A stretch of DNA of 36,807 nt, from assembly GCA_944322325.1 (NCBI GenBank), contig CALUOQ010000019.1, positions 1 to 36,807 of the forward strand, given 5' to 3'. This stretch comes from an uncultured Alloprevotella sp. GTDB taxonomy: Bacteria; Bacteroidota; Bacteroidia; Bacteroidales; Bacteroidaceae. A program made the translations under genes and the position numbers. The notes below the pieces were generated by a model. It ran no database searches and was not told the DNA's origin. It saw nothing but the letters and a program-made list of their open reading frames with translations. This document shows positions 1 to 10,675 of this stretch, piece by piece. Numbering within the stretch: the stretch's first letter is position 1; the number at the start of each line of letters is the position of its first letter.

Positions 1-34
1 TTCAGCACTATAAAGATACGACAATTTTCGCTAA

Positions 35-190
35 TCACCAAATTTTCAAGTACTTACAATTCGTCGAACTCACGTTAGTAAGGTCTCCCGCCACATTTCG
101 GCCGAGACCAGCGTCAAGGCTGCGCCGGGTTTCTACATTGTCGTGGCCGGGAACAGCAGTACGGGCGTGAAGGTCGTTGTGGAAGAGTAA
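35..190 (+). CDS. C-terminal tail of a secreted (T9SS-like sorted) protein, 5' part missing or broken
   Basis: The frame is open from an in-frame stop at 32-34 to the TAA at 188-190 and has no start codon. From about position 77 it reads like the end of a Bacteroidales secreted protein, with a run close to 'AAPGFYIVVAGNSS' followed by 'VKVVVEE' and stop. This beta-strand pattern is typical of C-terminal sorting-type tails. The first ~75 bases are AT-rich, unlike the rest, and do not keep this frame open, so the body of the protein is not visible. The cause could be a frameshift, a gene remnant or an assembly join at the window edge. A terminator-like hairpin follows on the same strand, which supports a real gene end here. 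Function cannot be stated. Confidence 0.4.
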   Translation, partial: SPNFQVLTIRRTHVSKVSRHISAETSVKAAPGFYIVVAGNSSTGVKVVVEE

Positions 191-231
191 TCGGAGCGGG
201 GCCCACGTCGTACGGTCTGCCGCCCTTTCAG

Positions 232-273
232 GCCGCGGGCGCTGTTCGGGAACCTCCGGAGGGCGCCCGCGGC
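232..273 (+). terminator. GC-rich hairpin after the truncated tail gene
   Basis: An 11-base perfect inverted repeat (232-242 with 263-273, GCCGCGGGCGC) lies 41 bases after the stop at 190. There is no clear T run, so it is a hairpin that probably ends the upstream plus-strand transcript, not a textbook intrinsic terminator. Confidence 0.45.
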
Positions 274-297
274 TTGTCGGGCTCACGTATGGATAAG

Positions 298-342
298 AAA
301 AAAGGACGACGGTCAGTCGGCATGTGCCAACTGACCGTCGTC
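298..342 (-). terminator. Rho-independent terminator of the beta-galactosidase gene
   Basis: A 13-base perfect stem (305-317 with 330-342, GACGACGGTCAGT) is followed on the minus strand by six T (A run at 298-303). It lies about 70 bases beyond the beta-galactosidase stop. Confidence 0.85.
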
Positions 343-414
343 AGTGTTTGTATGGAGGGGTGTATTGCCTAAGGGCTGCGCGTGGGCTGGCCCCATCCGG
401 TTATTCCCTTTGGC

Positions 415-3942
<3,528 letters not shown>

Positions 3943-3952
3943 TTAAACGTGT

Positions 3953-6454
3953 TTACTTGCGGATGTAGACCTTCTTGCCGCCCTGGATGTAGACGCCACC
4001 CTGGCGGGGCTGTCCGACGCGGCGGCCTTGCAGGTCGTAGCAGGGCTGGTCGGCCATCGGGCCGTCAGGCGTCTGTACGGAGCCGATGCCGGTGGTCTCG
4101 TCGTCGCCGAGGACGAAGCGGTAGCCGGCGGCCAGGGCCTGTGCGGGCGTGCCGTCGATGTAGGCCTTGTTGGCGGAGAGCTCGGTCTGTGCGGGGTTGG
4201 GCCGGTAGAACCCGGGCTTGCCCTGGTACTTGCCCAGTACGTAGATGTGGCTGCCATCGGCGAGGGGCTGGGCGGTGGTGGTGCCGGTGAGGTCGTTTTC
4301 GGGGAGCGTCCGGGCCTCGGCTTCGGGCCGGATGGCCAGGGTGTAGGCCTCGGCCGAGCCTTTGAGCACGACGCCGTTGCCGGCGGGTACAAGGCCGTCC
4401 TCAATCTCCGTCAGGGCCACGGTGCCGGCCTGGGTGTCGGCCTGGCCGGTGTAGGCCGTCAGGCCGTCGGGCGTCTCGACGGCGAAGGGCAGGTAGAGTG
4501 TGGCCCACGTGTCGGTGGCGGTGGCGTCGGCGTCGGCGCTGTGCATGGCCACCTCGATGTCCGTCACGGGCACGATGTGCCACGACGAGCCTGAGCCCTT
4601 GCCGTCATTCCAGGCGACGATGTAGTTGTTGGCCGCGCAGTGCATCACGCCGCCGTTGGCGCTGTTTCCCGGGTCGGCCAGTTTCCAGCAGGCGCCGCCG
4701 AGCGCGGTCAGGTTGTAGGTCGGGGCGGCATCCGCGTCGACGAGGGGCATGTGTACGTTGTTGTTGCCCGAGCCGTCGAGCGTGCCGGCATAGGCGGCGT
4801 AGTTGGCGTTGCGCAGCTTGTAGCCCTCGCCCGAGGTTTCGAACTGCCAGAGCTGGCCTACATTGCGGGCCGACGAGGCGGTGCCGAGGCCGACGTGGCC
4901 ATTGTCGTCGCCTCCGGTCAGGGCGACGGACTTTTCGCCGGCCTTGCGCAGCTCGTTGACGATGCGGTAGTACTGGCCCGGCTGGATGGCGACGGGGGTG
5001 GCGTCGTTCAGGGCGGTGAAGGCGGCGGAGTAGTCGTCTACCGTCTTGGCCTTGGCGAGGCCCGAGGAGGCGAGGTCTTCCGTCGAGTAGCCGCCGACGT
5101 AGCCCGTCATGGAGGTGTATTCGTCACGCAGGTCGGCGTAATCGCTCAGTACGTCGGTGAACGCGACGACGGAACCGATTTCGCCGCGGGCGGCGGTGCT
5201 GTTCCAGATGGTCAGTTTCTCGCCTTGCTTGTTGAGGAATTTGTTGCTGCCCGGTACGTTGAGGCACCATCCGCCGATGGTGTACGAGTTGTCCGGGTTC
5301 TGGCGGTAGTACCACAGCTCCATGGCCGTGCCGGCGGTGCCCATCGTGACGGTGCTGCCGTCGACGGTCAGGGCCTGGCTGGGGCCGGCGGCGCGGTTGT
5401 AGAGCTTGTAGGTGCCGTCGCCGGCGTCGGCTACGCACCAGAGGGCCTCGTCGCCGTAGGGCAGGCTGAGGCTGGCGTCCTTGAGGTCGATTTGGTTAGC
5501 CCCGCTGTTGTACACCCAATACGTGCCGCGCGTGAAGAGGGTGAACCAGCTCTCGCCGCCCGTCCACTGGCTGTCGCTGACGGTGCTCGTCTCGAACGGG
5601 AGCACCCCGTCCCACTCGTATTTGTACGTGACGGTTTCCGTCGCGCCCGGGCTTTCGATGGTCGAGCGGTTGGGCGTGCCGCCAGTGAAGTGGGCTATCT
5701 CAGGCGCGGCGGGCACGGTGTAGGCTTGGCCCATGGGTACGCTTACGGTTTTCGACGGGGCTATCGGGTAGCCTTTGGAGTCGACGTAGTTGAGCGTAAC
5801 GGTGCTTTTGTTGGACAGATTGATGCTTTCAAGGCCTATGAAGCACCCGATTGTCGGGTCTTTTGTGCCGTCGTTGGCAATGAATTTTATGCAGAGGTTG
5901 CCGCTGGCGTCGGTGGAGGTGGCAGAAGATAAAATAAAGGAGGGAGTGGTAGCGAGTGTTTCCGTGTTGTTTCCCGGACCGTTGTATAAGTCAAAATTCT
6001 CTAAGTTGGCAGTTGCTGTCAGGTTGTCGCTTGACGTTCCTGCTTGTACCGAGAGGTTCCAATAGCGGCCAGCATAAGTTTGCAGCACGCCGTTGCTGGT
6101 GAGGGCCCATGTAGTAGCTTCGACTTTGTTGAAGGTGAGGTCGGAGGGAAGTCCGGTGATGGATATCGTAAATTCAATATCGCTCCCGTTTGCGTTTTTG
6201 TTCTGGTTCGGGCAGATCACATTGGCTTTCTCCGACGTCAGCACTCCGTTGGTCAGCACGTTGTTCGGCTTGAGGGTGAGGGTGGCCGAGGCTCCGCTGA
6301 CGGGCTCTCCGTTCTCGTCCGTAACGTTCACGCTGATGCCGCTGGCGTCGCTTCCCGTCCGGCTGAACGTGAGGTTGACTTCGTCTTGTGCCTGTGCCGT
6401 AAGGCCTGAGGCCGATAGAAGCAAGGCGCCGAGTAGGGTAGATGTTTTTCCCAT
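3953..6454 (-). CDS. Secreted multidomain surface protein with two lectin-like domains and a C-terminal tail
   Basis: The protein has 833 residues, with a signal peptide (about 1-22, ending AQAQ) and then an Ig-like, beta-rich region. Residues about 218-281 look like a MucBP-type repeat ('VTLNYVDSKGYPI' to 'VTYKYEW'). Two regions of aromatic-rich repeats, about 283-435 and 487-635, resemble ricin-type or other beta-trefoil carbohydrate-binding domains ('GQYYRIVNELRKAGEKS', 'GQLWQFE'). A helical spacer (about 436-485) joins them. The last 30 residues ('CYDLQGRRVGQPRQGG' then 'VYIQGGKKVYIRK') are the C-terminal tail common on Prevotella and Bacteroides secreted proteins. No catalytic domain is recognised. 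It is likely an exported glycan- or mucin-binding adhesin, which is inference from domain resemblance. It has a near-consensus promoter 144 bases upstream and is followed by a 55-residue gene. Confidence 0.8.
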   Translation of the reverse strand: MGKTSTLLGALLLSASGLTAQAQDEVNLTFSRTGSDASGISVNVTDENGEPVSGASATLTLKPNNVLTNGVLTSEKANVICPNQNKNANGSDIEFTISITGLPSDLTFNKVEATTWALTSNGVLQTYAGRYWNLSVQAGTSSDNLTATANLENFDLYNGPGNNTETLATTPSFILSSATSTDASGNLCIKFIANDGTKDPTIGCFIGLESINLSNKSTVTLNYVDSKGYPIAPSKTVSVPMGQAYTVPAAPEIAHFTGGTPNRSTIESPGATETVTYKYEWDGVLPFETSTVSDSQWTGGESWFTLFTRGTYWVYNSGANQIDLKDASLSLPYGDEALWCVADAGDGTYKLYNRAAGPSQALTVDGSTVTMGTAGTAMELWYYRQNPDNSYTIGGWCLNVPGSNKFLNKQGEKLTIWNSTAARGEIGSVVAFTDVLSDYADLRDEYTSMTGYVGGYSTEDLASSGLAKAKTVDDYSAAFTALNDATPVAIQPGQYYRIVNELRKAGEKSVALTGGDDNGHVGLGTASSARNVGQLWQFETSGEGYKLRNANYAAYAGTLDGSGNNNVHMPLVDADAAPTYNLTALGGACWKLADPGNSANGGVMHCAANNYIVAWNDGKGSGSSWHIVPVTDIEVAMHSADADATATDTWATLYLPFAVETPDGLTAYTGQADTQAGTVALTEIEDGLVPAGNGVVLKGSAEAYTLAIRPEAEARTLPENDLTGTTTAQPLADGSHIYVLGKYQGKPGFYRPNPAQTELSANKAYIDGTPAQALAAGYRFVLGDDETTGIGSVQTPDGPMADQPCYDLQGRRVGQPRQGGVYIQGGKKVYIRK

Positions 6455-6550
6455 GATGGTTGAAGTTTGTTTGTAAATACCGATAGTTTAAGGAATAGAC
6501 ACCCGGCGGGGTGCACCTGTCCGTCCGGCGTTTGCTGAGGGGTTACGTGG

Positions 6551-6570
6551 TGTCCGGTTGCAGCCGGACA
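6551..6570 (-). promoter_or_regulatory. 5' leader hairpin of the lectin-like surface protein
   Basis: A perfect 7-base stem (TGTCCGG 6551-6557 with 6564-6570, 6-base loop) lies in the ~135-base untranslated leader between the promoter and the start codon. It may stabilise or regulate the leader; no riboswitch class is recognised. Confidence 0.4.
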
Positions 6571-6597
6571 CAGGGTGTATCCTCTTTTCCTTGGCCG

Positions 6598-6628
6598 CAA
6601 ATATAGGTATGATTGCTTAAAGAGACAA
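6598..6628 (-). promoter_or_regulatory. Near-consensus Bacteroidetes promoter for the surface protein
   Basis: On the minus strand TTG (6626-6628), a 20-base spacer and TATATTTG (6598-6605) match the TTG-N19/20-TAnnTTTG consensus exactly. Transcription would begin near 6590, giving a long leader before the start at 6454. Confidence 0.8.
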
Positions 6629-6825
6629 TCTGGGGGGGGGTAAAAAATGTTAATTTCGGGATTTTTTTCATGCACAGCCCCCTTGGACTACGCTCCGGGG
6701 CCGAGCGGGGGCGGCGGGAGCGCTCTTGCGGAAGCAACGCAGCGCCGGGCAAAACGCGCACTGCCCCCGTGCCGACCGGGGCACCGACCGGTGGCGCCTC
6801 CAGGCGGGCTGTGGCCCGAGGGGGG
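6629..6825. other. GC-rich intergenic stretch with no recognisable gene
   Basis: About 200 bases between the surface-protein promoter and the terminator of the pseudogene. It contains a G-run, short inverted repeats and no frame with a recognisable protein. It may be eroded coding DNA belonging to the degraded hydrolase next to it, but nothing identifies it. Confidence 0.4.
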
Positions 6826-6862
6826 AAAATTGCGGGCGCGCCGAATTCTGGACGCGCCCGCA
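6826..6862 (-). terminator. Terminator retained behind the degraded DUF5054 gene
   Basis: A 10-base perfect stem (TGCGGGCGCG 6831-6840 with 6853-6862) is followed on the minus strand by TTTT (6826-6829). It lies just beyond the pseudogene's C-terminal stop, as expected for the original gene's terminator. Confidence 0.7.
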
Positions 6863-6885
6863 GGGTATGGGAGGAGGGTGGTGTG

Positions 6886-7591
6886 TTACTTACCGGGCAG
6901 CCATTCGATGGTGAAGCGATAGGTGAGGGAGCCTTCGTTCCACATGCTGAAGTTTGTGCCCCACAGGTTGTTGCTTAGGTTGAAGTGGATGCCGCCCTCG
7001 GGGTCGCGCCAGCGGCAGAAGGGGGGGGCACGCCGGGCACGGTGCAGGCGGGGTTGACGCCGACGTGGAGGAAGCGTATGCCCGCGCGGGCGAGGGGGGC
7101 GATGATGCTGCGCGTGTGGCCGGGCACGTCGGTCATCTTGGCGGCGACAGTGTGGCGGTGTAGCGCTTGTCGAGGCGGGCCGAGAGGGCCAGTCCGCCCT
7201 CGAAGAGGGCCCGATTCATGACTTCGGACTCGACGGTGTAGGGCACGCCGTTCCAGACGATGTCGCCGCGGCGTATGGCGCGTTCGAGGCGTTTGACGTC
7301 GGCAGGAGGGGCTTGGTGCAGGTATTCCCATACGAGCCAGGCGCCGGTGGTCCAGACGTAGCGTTCGCCGCTGCGGTCGGCTCTCAGCCGTTCGGCTACG
7401 TCGAGGGCTTTGGGGATGAATTCGTTGAGGTAGTTTTGCTCGACTTTGGAGCTGAGGTCGGTGAAGCCGACGTCGAGGTGAGTCTTGAAGATGACGTAGA
7501 CGGTGGTGATGCTGTCGCGCGACTGGGCGTGGACCGCGAGCAAGGACAGGGCAGCGACGGCCAGGACTGCGATGCGTTTGAGTAGGTTCAT
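6886..7591 (-). pseudogene. Degraded GH38-like / DUF5054 family glycosidase (frameshifts and large internal deletion)
   Basis: The N-terminus is intact: signal peptide MNLLKRIAVLAVAALSLLAV, then 'VYVIFKTHLDVGFTD', whose HxD (H38, D40) is the metal-site motif of GH38-like enzymes. Near 7150 the reading frame shifts and similarity continues as 'VAAKMTDVPGHTRSI' and 'HVGVNPACTVPGVPP'. At a run of eight G (7021-7028) the frame shifts again into 'FCRWRDPEGG', which joins straight to 'IHFNLSNNLWGTNFSMW' and ends 'FTIEWLPGK' at the stop 6886-6888. Full-length relatives have several hundred residues between those two last motifs, so most of the enzyme is missing. The three parts lie in three different frames. 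The product cannot be a working enzyme. Family naming is from motif memory; the broken state is seen directly. Confidence 0.85.
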
Positions 7592-7616
7592 GGTGGTGGT
7601 ATTGCTTTTGTTCGTA

Positions 7617-7844
7617 TTATAGGATGGTGCGTCGTTGCGGATGGATCCGGGGAATGCCGCGGGTGGTGTGCGTCATTTGTGAGGTTTTCTCTTCGAGCGT
7701 CATGCGCGCCAGGAGGTCGTTGACGCGTGTATCCACTGGCAGGTCGGGGTTGAGGTAGGCCGGTTCGCTTTGGGCATGGAGCGCGGGCGGGGCAAGGTGA
7801 AGGCTTATCGCAAGCAGGGTTATGAGTGTCGGTTTATTGTTCAT
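7617..7844 (-). pseudogene. N-terminal remnant of a GH3 beta-glucosidase/xylosidase
   Basis: The 75-codon frame begins with a signal peptide (ends LHAQ) and the characteristic GH3 start 'YLNPDLPVDTRVNDLLARMT' followed by 'LEEKTSQM'. Intact GH3 proteins continue after 'xIPRLGIP' for about 650 more residues; here the sequence reads 'GIPRIHPQRRTIL' and stops. The catalytic barrel, nucleophile and C-terminal domains are absent. The next gene, the broken DUF5054 enzyme, starts 25 bases later, so both were probably one operon for glycan breakdown that is now decaying. An intact, different GH3 gene lies at 14379-16601. The short product might still be exported but would have no GH3 activity. Confidence 0.8.
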
Positions 7845-8003
7845 CAGGAATGGAGGGTTGTTATTTGGTTTATGAGTAGTAGCGCTTTAAGTCAAGTACA
7901 GAAAAAGTGCGGGCGGGCGTTGCAGTCCCCTCCACCTCTTGCCATTTGCGAGTAAAAACGCATTTGCGGCGACCAAAGCCCGCAAAGCAGGCATCAGCCA
8001 CCG

Positions 8004-8011
8004 CAAAGTTA
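8004..8011 (-). promoter_or_regulatory. -7 element ahead of the decayed hydrolase pair
   Basis: TAACTTTG on the minus strand matches TAnnTTTG, about 160 bases before the GH3 remnant start at 7844. No good TTG box is at the expected distance. The rest of 7845-8109 holds no gene. Confidence 0.4.
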
Positions 8012-8064
8012 AAATATAAATAGAAGTCCTGCGGCCCTTGCCGGGACTGTTTCGCGCGGAAATG

Positions 8065-8078
8065 TTGACTTAAGTCAA
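8065..8078. promoter_or_regulatory. Perfect 14-base palindrome, possible operator
   Basis: TTGACTTAAGTCAA is fully self-complementary and lies upstream of the -7 element for the decayed hydrolases. A related half (TTTAAGTCAAG) lies near 7884-7894. It is the size of a dimeric regulator site, but no regulator gene is adjacent. Confidence 0.35.
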
Positions 8079-8109
8079 GGCTTCTGTACCTTGGCTGAGT
8101 CCGGTCATG

Positions 8110-8802
8110 TCAGTGCCACTCGGGCGGGGTGGTGCCGGCGCGGTAGTAGGCCTTGAGCTCGACCTCGTAGATGAGGGTGGAGGAGGCTGGGATATACGTT
8201 TGGCCCGTCGTGCCGTAGCCGAGGTTGGCGGGGACGTAAACGCGCCACAGATCGCCGATGTGCATGTACATCAAGGCAGTGCCGAAGCCTTGTACGACCT
8301 CGCTGACGCGGAACATCTGGGGGGCGGCGCTGACAGGGTCAAACACGTCGTGGTAGTCGCGCGAGGGGCCGCTGAATCCGAACACATAGCCGTTGCGGTA
8401 GACCTCGGCCTCAGATAAGGGGTTGGGCATAAGGGCGCCGCGGTAGTTGATGCGGACGGAGTCGGTGTATAGCGGACAACCGCTGCCCGTGCCGCGGTTG
8501 ATTATCTGGACGCAGATGGAGTCAAACGCCGTGCCGGGATCGTCGACGGCGAGGCGATAGTTCTTGTAAACGCGCCAGTCGCAGTGGGCCTCCCACTGGT
8601 CGCCGTAGGTAGCCTGTGCCTGAGCGATGGCGGCGCGAGCCGTCGCCATCTGCTCGAGGAAGTAGGCTTCGTTGCGTATGGCCCAGTCGGTCCACTCGAT
8701 TGTGGTGTCCTCGTCGGTCTCGCTACAAGCCGTCACGAAGGGAGTGAGGACCAGCAGGAAAACGGCCAAAAAGGCGTAGAGGGCATGTTTGGGAGTGTTC
8801 AT
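8110..8802 (-). CDS. FKBP-type peptidyl-prolyl cis-trans isomerase, lipoprotein
   Basis: The 230-residue protein has a lipoprotein signal: hydrophobic helix and lipobox ending in C26 ('PFVTAC'), followed by the acidic stretch 'SETDEDT' that in Bacteroidetes favours export to the cell surface. The C-terminal half carries FKBP landmarks: 'SVRINYRGALM' strand, 'VVQGFGTALMYMHIGD', 'RVYVPANLGYG' and a last strand 'PASSTLIYEVEL'. It would catalyse proline isomerisation or act as a chaperone for exported proteins in the periplasm or at the outer membrane. It begins 5 bases after the glyS stop, so it is co-transcribed with glyS; a glyS-FKBP arrangement looks like shared transcription, not shared function. 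The FKBP domain departs from E. coli FkpA/SlyD in its N-terminal helix region. Confidence 0.85.
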   Translation of the reverse strand: MNTPKHALYAFLAVFLLVLTPFVTACSETDEDTTIEWTDWAIRNEAYFLEQMATARAAIAQAQATYGDQWEAHCDWRVYKNYRLAVDDPGTAFDSICVQIINRGTGSGCPLYTDSVRINYRGALMPNPLSEAEVYRNGYVFGFSGPSRDYHDVFDPVSAAPQMFRVSEVVQGFGTALMYMHIGDLWRVYVPANLGYGTTGQTYIPASSTLIYEVELKAYYRAGTTPPEWH

Positions 8803-8807
8803 AAGGC

Positions 8808-10349
8808 TCAGGCGAGTTTCTTGAGCAGCGACGTGAGGCTGACTGCTTCCTCAAGACGCTGGCGCAGGCTTTCTACAGGGACGCGTTCCTGCTGCATCGT
8901 GTCGCGGTCACGCAGGGTCACGCAGCCGTCAGTGGCCGTGTCGTGGTCGACGGTGATGCAGTAAGGCGTGCCGACGGCGTCCTGGCGGCGGTAGCGTTTG
9001 CCGATGGAGTCTTTTTCGTCGTACTGGCAGTTGAAATGGAATTTGAGGTCGTCGTAGATGGCGCGGGCCTGTTCGGGCAGACCGTCTTTCTTTGTGAGCG
9101 GCATGACAGCGAGCTTCACCGGTGCCAGAGCGGCCGGCAGACGCAACACGACGCGTGTCTCGCCGCCTTCGAGCTGCTCCTCGGTGTAGGCGTGGCAGAG
9201 GACGGAGAGGAACATGCGGTCGACGCCGATACTTGTCTCAATGTCATAGGGGGTGTAGCTCTCGTTGGTCTCGGGGTCGAAGTACTTGATGGAGCGGCCG
9301 GAGAACTTCTCGTGCTGGCGCAAGTCGAAGTCGGTACGGCTGTGTATTCCCTCGACCTCCTTGAAACCGAACGGCATGCGGAACTCGATGTCGCAGGCAG
9401 CGTTGGCGTAGTGGGCGAGCTTCTCGTGGTCGTGGAAGCGATAGTTTTCGGCGCCGAAGCCGAGGGCCTGGTGCCACTTCATGCGCGTCTCCTTCCAGTA
9501 GCGGAACCAGTCCATCTCGGTGCCGGGCTTGACGAAGAACTGCATCTCCATCTGCTCGAACTCGCGCATGCGGAAGATGAACTGGCGGGCGACGATTTCG
9601 TTGCGGAATGCCTTTCCTATCTGCGCGATGCCGAAGGGAAGCTTCATGCGGCCCGTTTTCTGCACGTTGAGGTAATTGACAAAGATACCTTGTGCCGTTT
9701 CTGGACGCAGGTAGATGGTCGAAGCGCCGTCGGCAGTAGAGCCGACTTCGGTCTTGAACATGAGGTTGAACTGGCGTACGTCGGTCCAGTTGCGCGTGCC
9801 GCTGATGGGGCAGACGATTTCCTCGTCAAGGATGATTTGCTTGAGCTCGGCGAGGTCCATGGCGTTCATGGCGCGGCTGTAGCGCTCGTGCAGGGCGTCG
9901 CGTTTGGCCTGATGTTCGAGCACGCGGGCGTTGGTGGCGCGGAACTGGGCTTCGTCGAAAGCATCGCCGAAGCGCTTGGCTGCTTTGGCAACTTCCTTGT
10001 TAATCTTCTCGTCGTATTTGGCTATCTGGTCCTCGATGAGCACGTCGGCGCGGTAGCGCTTCTTGCTGTCGCGGTTGTCGATGAGGGGGTCGTTGAAGGC
10101 GTCGACGTGGCCCGAGGCTTTCCAAACGGTGGGGTGCATGAAAATGGCACTGTCAAGCCCGACAATGTTGTCGTGCAGCAGCACCATACTCTGCCACCAG
10201 TATTGCTTAATGTTGTTTTTCAGTTCTACGCCGTTCTGTCCGTAGTCATAGACGGCTGCCAAACCGTCGTAGATATCGCTGCTGGGGAACACGAAGCCGT
10301 ACTCCTTGCAGTGCGAAACGATTTTCTTGAACACATCTTCTTGTGCCAT
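8808..10349 (-). CDS. glyS: Glycyl-tRNA synthetase, dimeric (alpha2) class II type
   Basis: This 513-residue cytoplasmic enzyme charges tRNA-Gly with glycine. The start MAQEDVFKKIVSHCKEYG fits the family; a longer frame to 10676 would cross the promoter. It is the eukaryote-like single-chain GlyRS used by Bacteroidetes, not the two-subunit GlyQ/GlyS form. Class II landmarks are visible: a motif 1 region ('NGVELKNNIKQYWW'), motif 2 ('FRNEIVARQFIFRMREFEQM') and motif 3 ('ETSIGVDRMFLSVL'). The C-terminal anticodon-binding domain begins near 'PVKLAVMPLTKKDGL'. Length is normal. The FKBP lipoprotein gene follows after 5 bases. Its promoter lies in the divergent region shared with GH84. Confidence 0.97.
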   Translation of the reverse strand: MAQEDVFKKIVSHCKEYGFVFPSSDIYDGLAAVYDYGQNGVELKNNIKQYWWQSMVLLHDNIVGLDSAIFMHPTVWKASGHVDAFNDPLIDNRDSKKRYRADVLIEDQIAKYDEKINKEVAKAAKRFGDAFDEAQFRATNARVLEHQAKRDALHERYSRAMNAMDLAELKQIILDEEIVCPISGTRNWTDVRQFNLMFKTEVGSTADGASTIYLRPETAQGIFVNYLNVQKTGRMKLPFGIAQIGKAFRNEIVARQFIFRMREFEQMEMQFFVKPGTEMDWFRYWKETRMKWHQALGFGAENYRFHDHEKLAHYANAACDIEFRMPFGFKEVEGIHSRTDFDLRQHEKFSGRSIKYFDPETNESYTPYDIETSIGVDRMFLSVLCHAYTEEQLEGGETRVVLRLPAALAPVKLAVMPLTKKDGLPEQARAIYDDLKFHFNCQYDEKDSIGKRYRRQDAVGTPYCITVDHDTATDGCVTLRDRDTMQQERVPVESLRQRLEEAVSLTSLLKKLA

Positions 10350-10388
10350 GGGTCTCTTCTCGTTTATGGTAGTTTTACTTGCTGGCCG

Positions 10389-10396
10389 CAAAGTTA
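10389..10396 (-). promoter_or_regulatory. -7 element for glyS
   Basis: TAACTTTG on the minus strand, 40 bases ahead of the glyS start, matches TAnnTTTG. The 326-base gap 10350-10675 holds this element, the opposing GH84 element, and an AT-rich patch with two 'AATTGAC' copies (about 10433-10459). Confidence 0.55.
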
Positions 10397-10606
10397 GCGA
10401 TTCCCCGCGATAAATCTGCGACAGGAGGTTGATAATTGACAGGGGTGATGAACAATTGACGGTAGGCGATGTACGACGGATGATCGGGAGTGGACTTTGT
10501 TTTAGCGTGGCGACAAAGTCATTCTGTGTTGTTTCCGTAGGAAGGAAAACGGTTGCGGGGGAACTTTTTTGTACGCAAGTCGTGTGCATAACCGCGGTGG
10601 ATTGCT

Positions 10607-10614
10607 TAACTTTG
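10607..10614 (+). promoter_or_regulatory. -7 element for the GH84 gene
   Basis: TAACTTTG on the plus strand, 62 bases before the GH84 start, matches TAnnTTTG. The -33 position has GTG instead of TTG, so strength is uncertain. Confidence 0.5.
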
Positions 10615-10675
10615 GCGTCACGACGGCCAACGTATGTCGCGGGCCGTCCGGATTCAAACTCAAATACCAGAACCA

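Noticed and set aside
7021-7028. G8 run as a plain sequencing error that hides an intact gene
   Set aside because: Correcting this run restores only one of two frame changes, and the large internal deletion remains, so the gene is broken either way.
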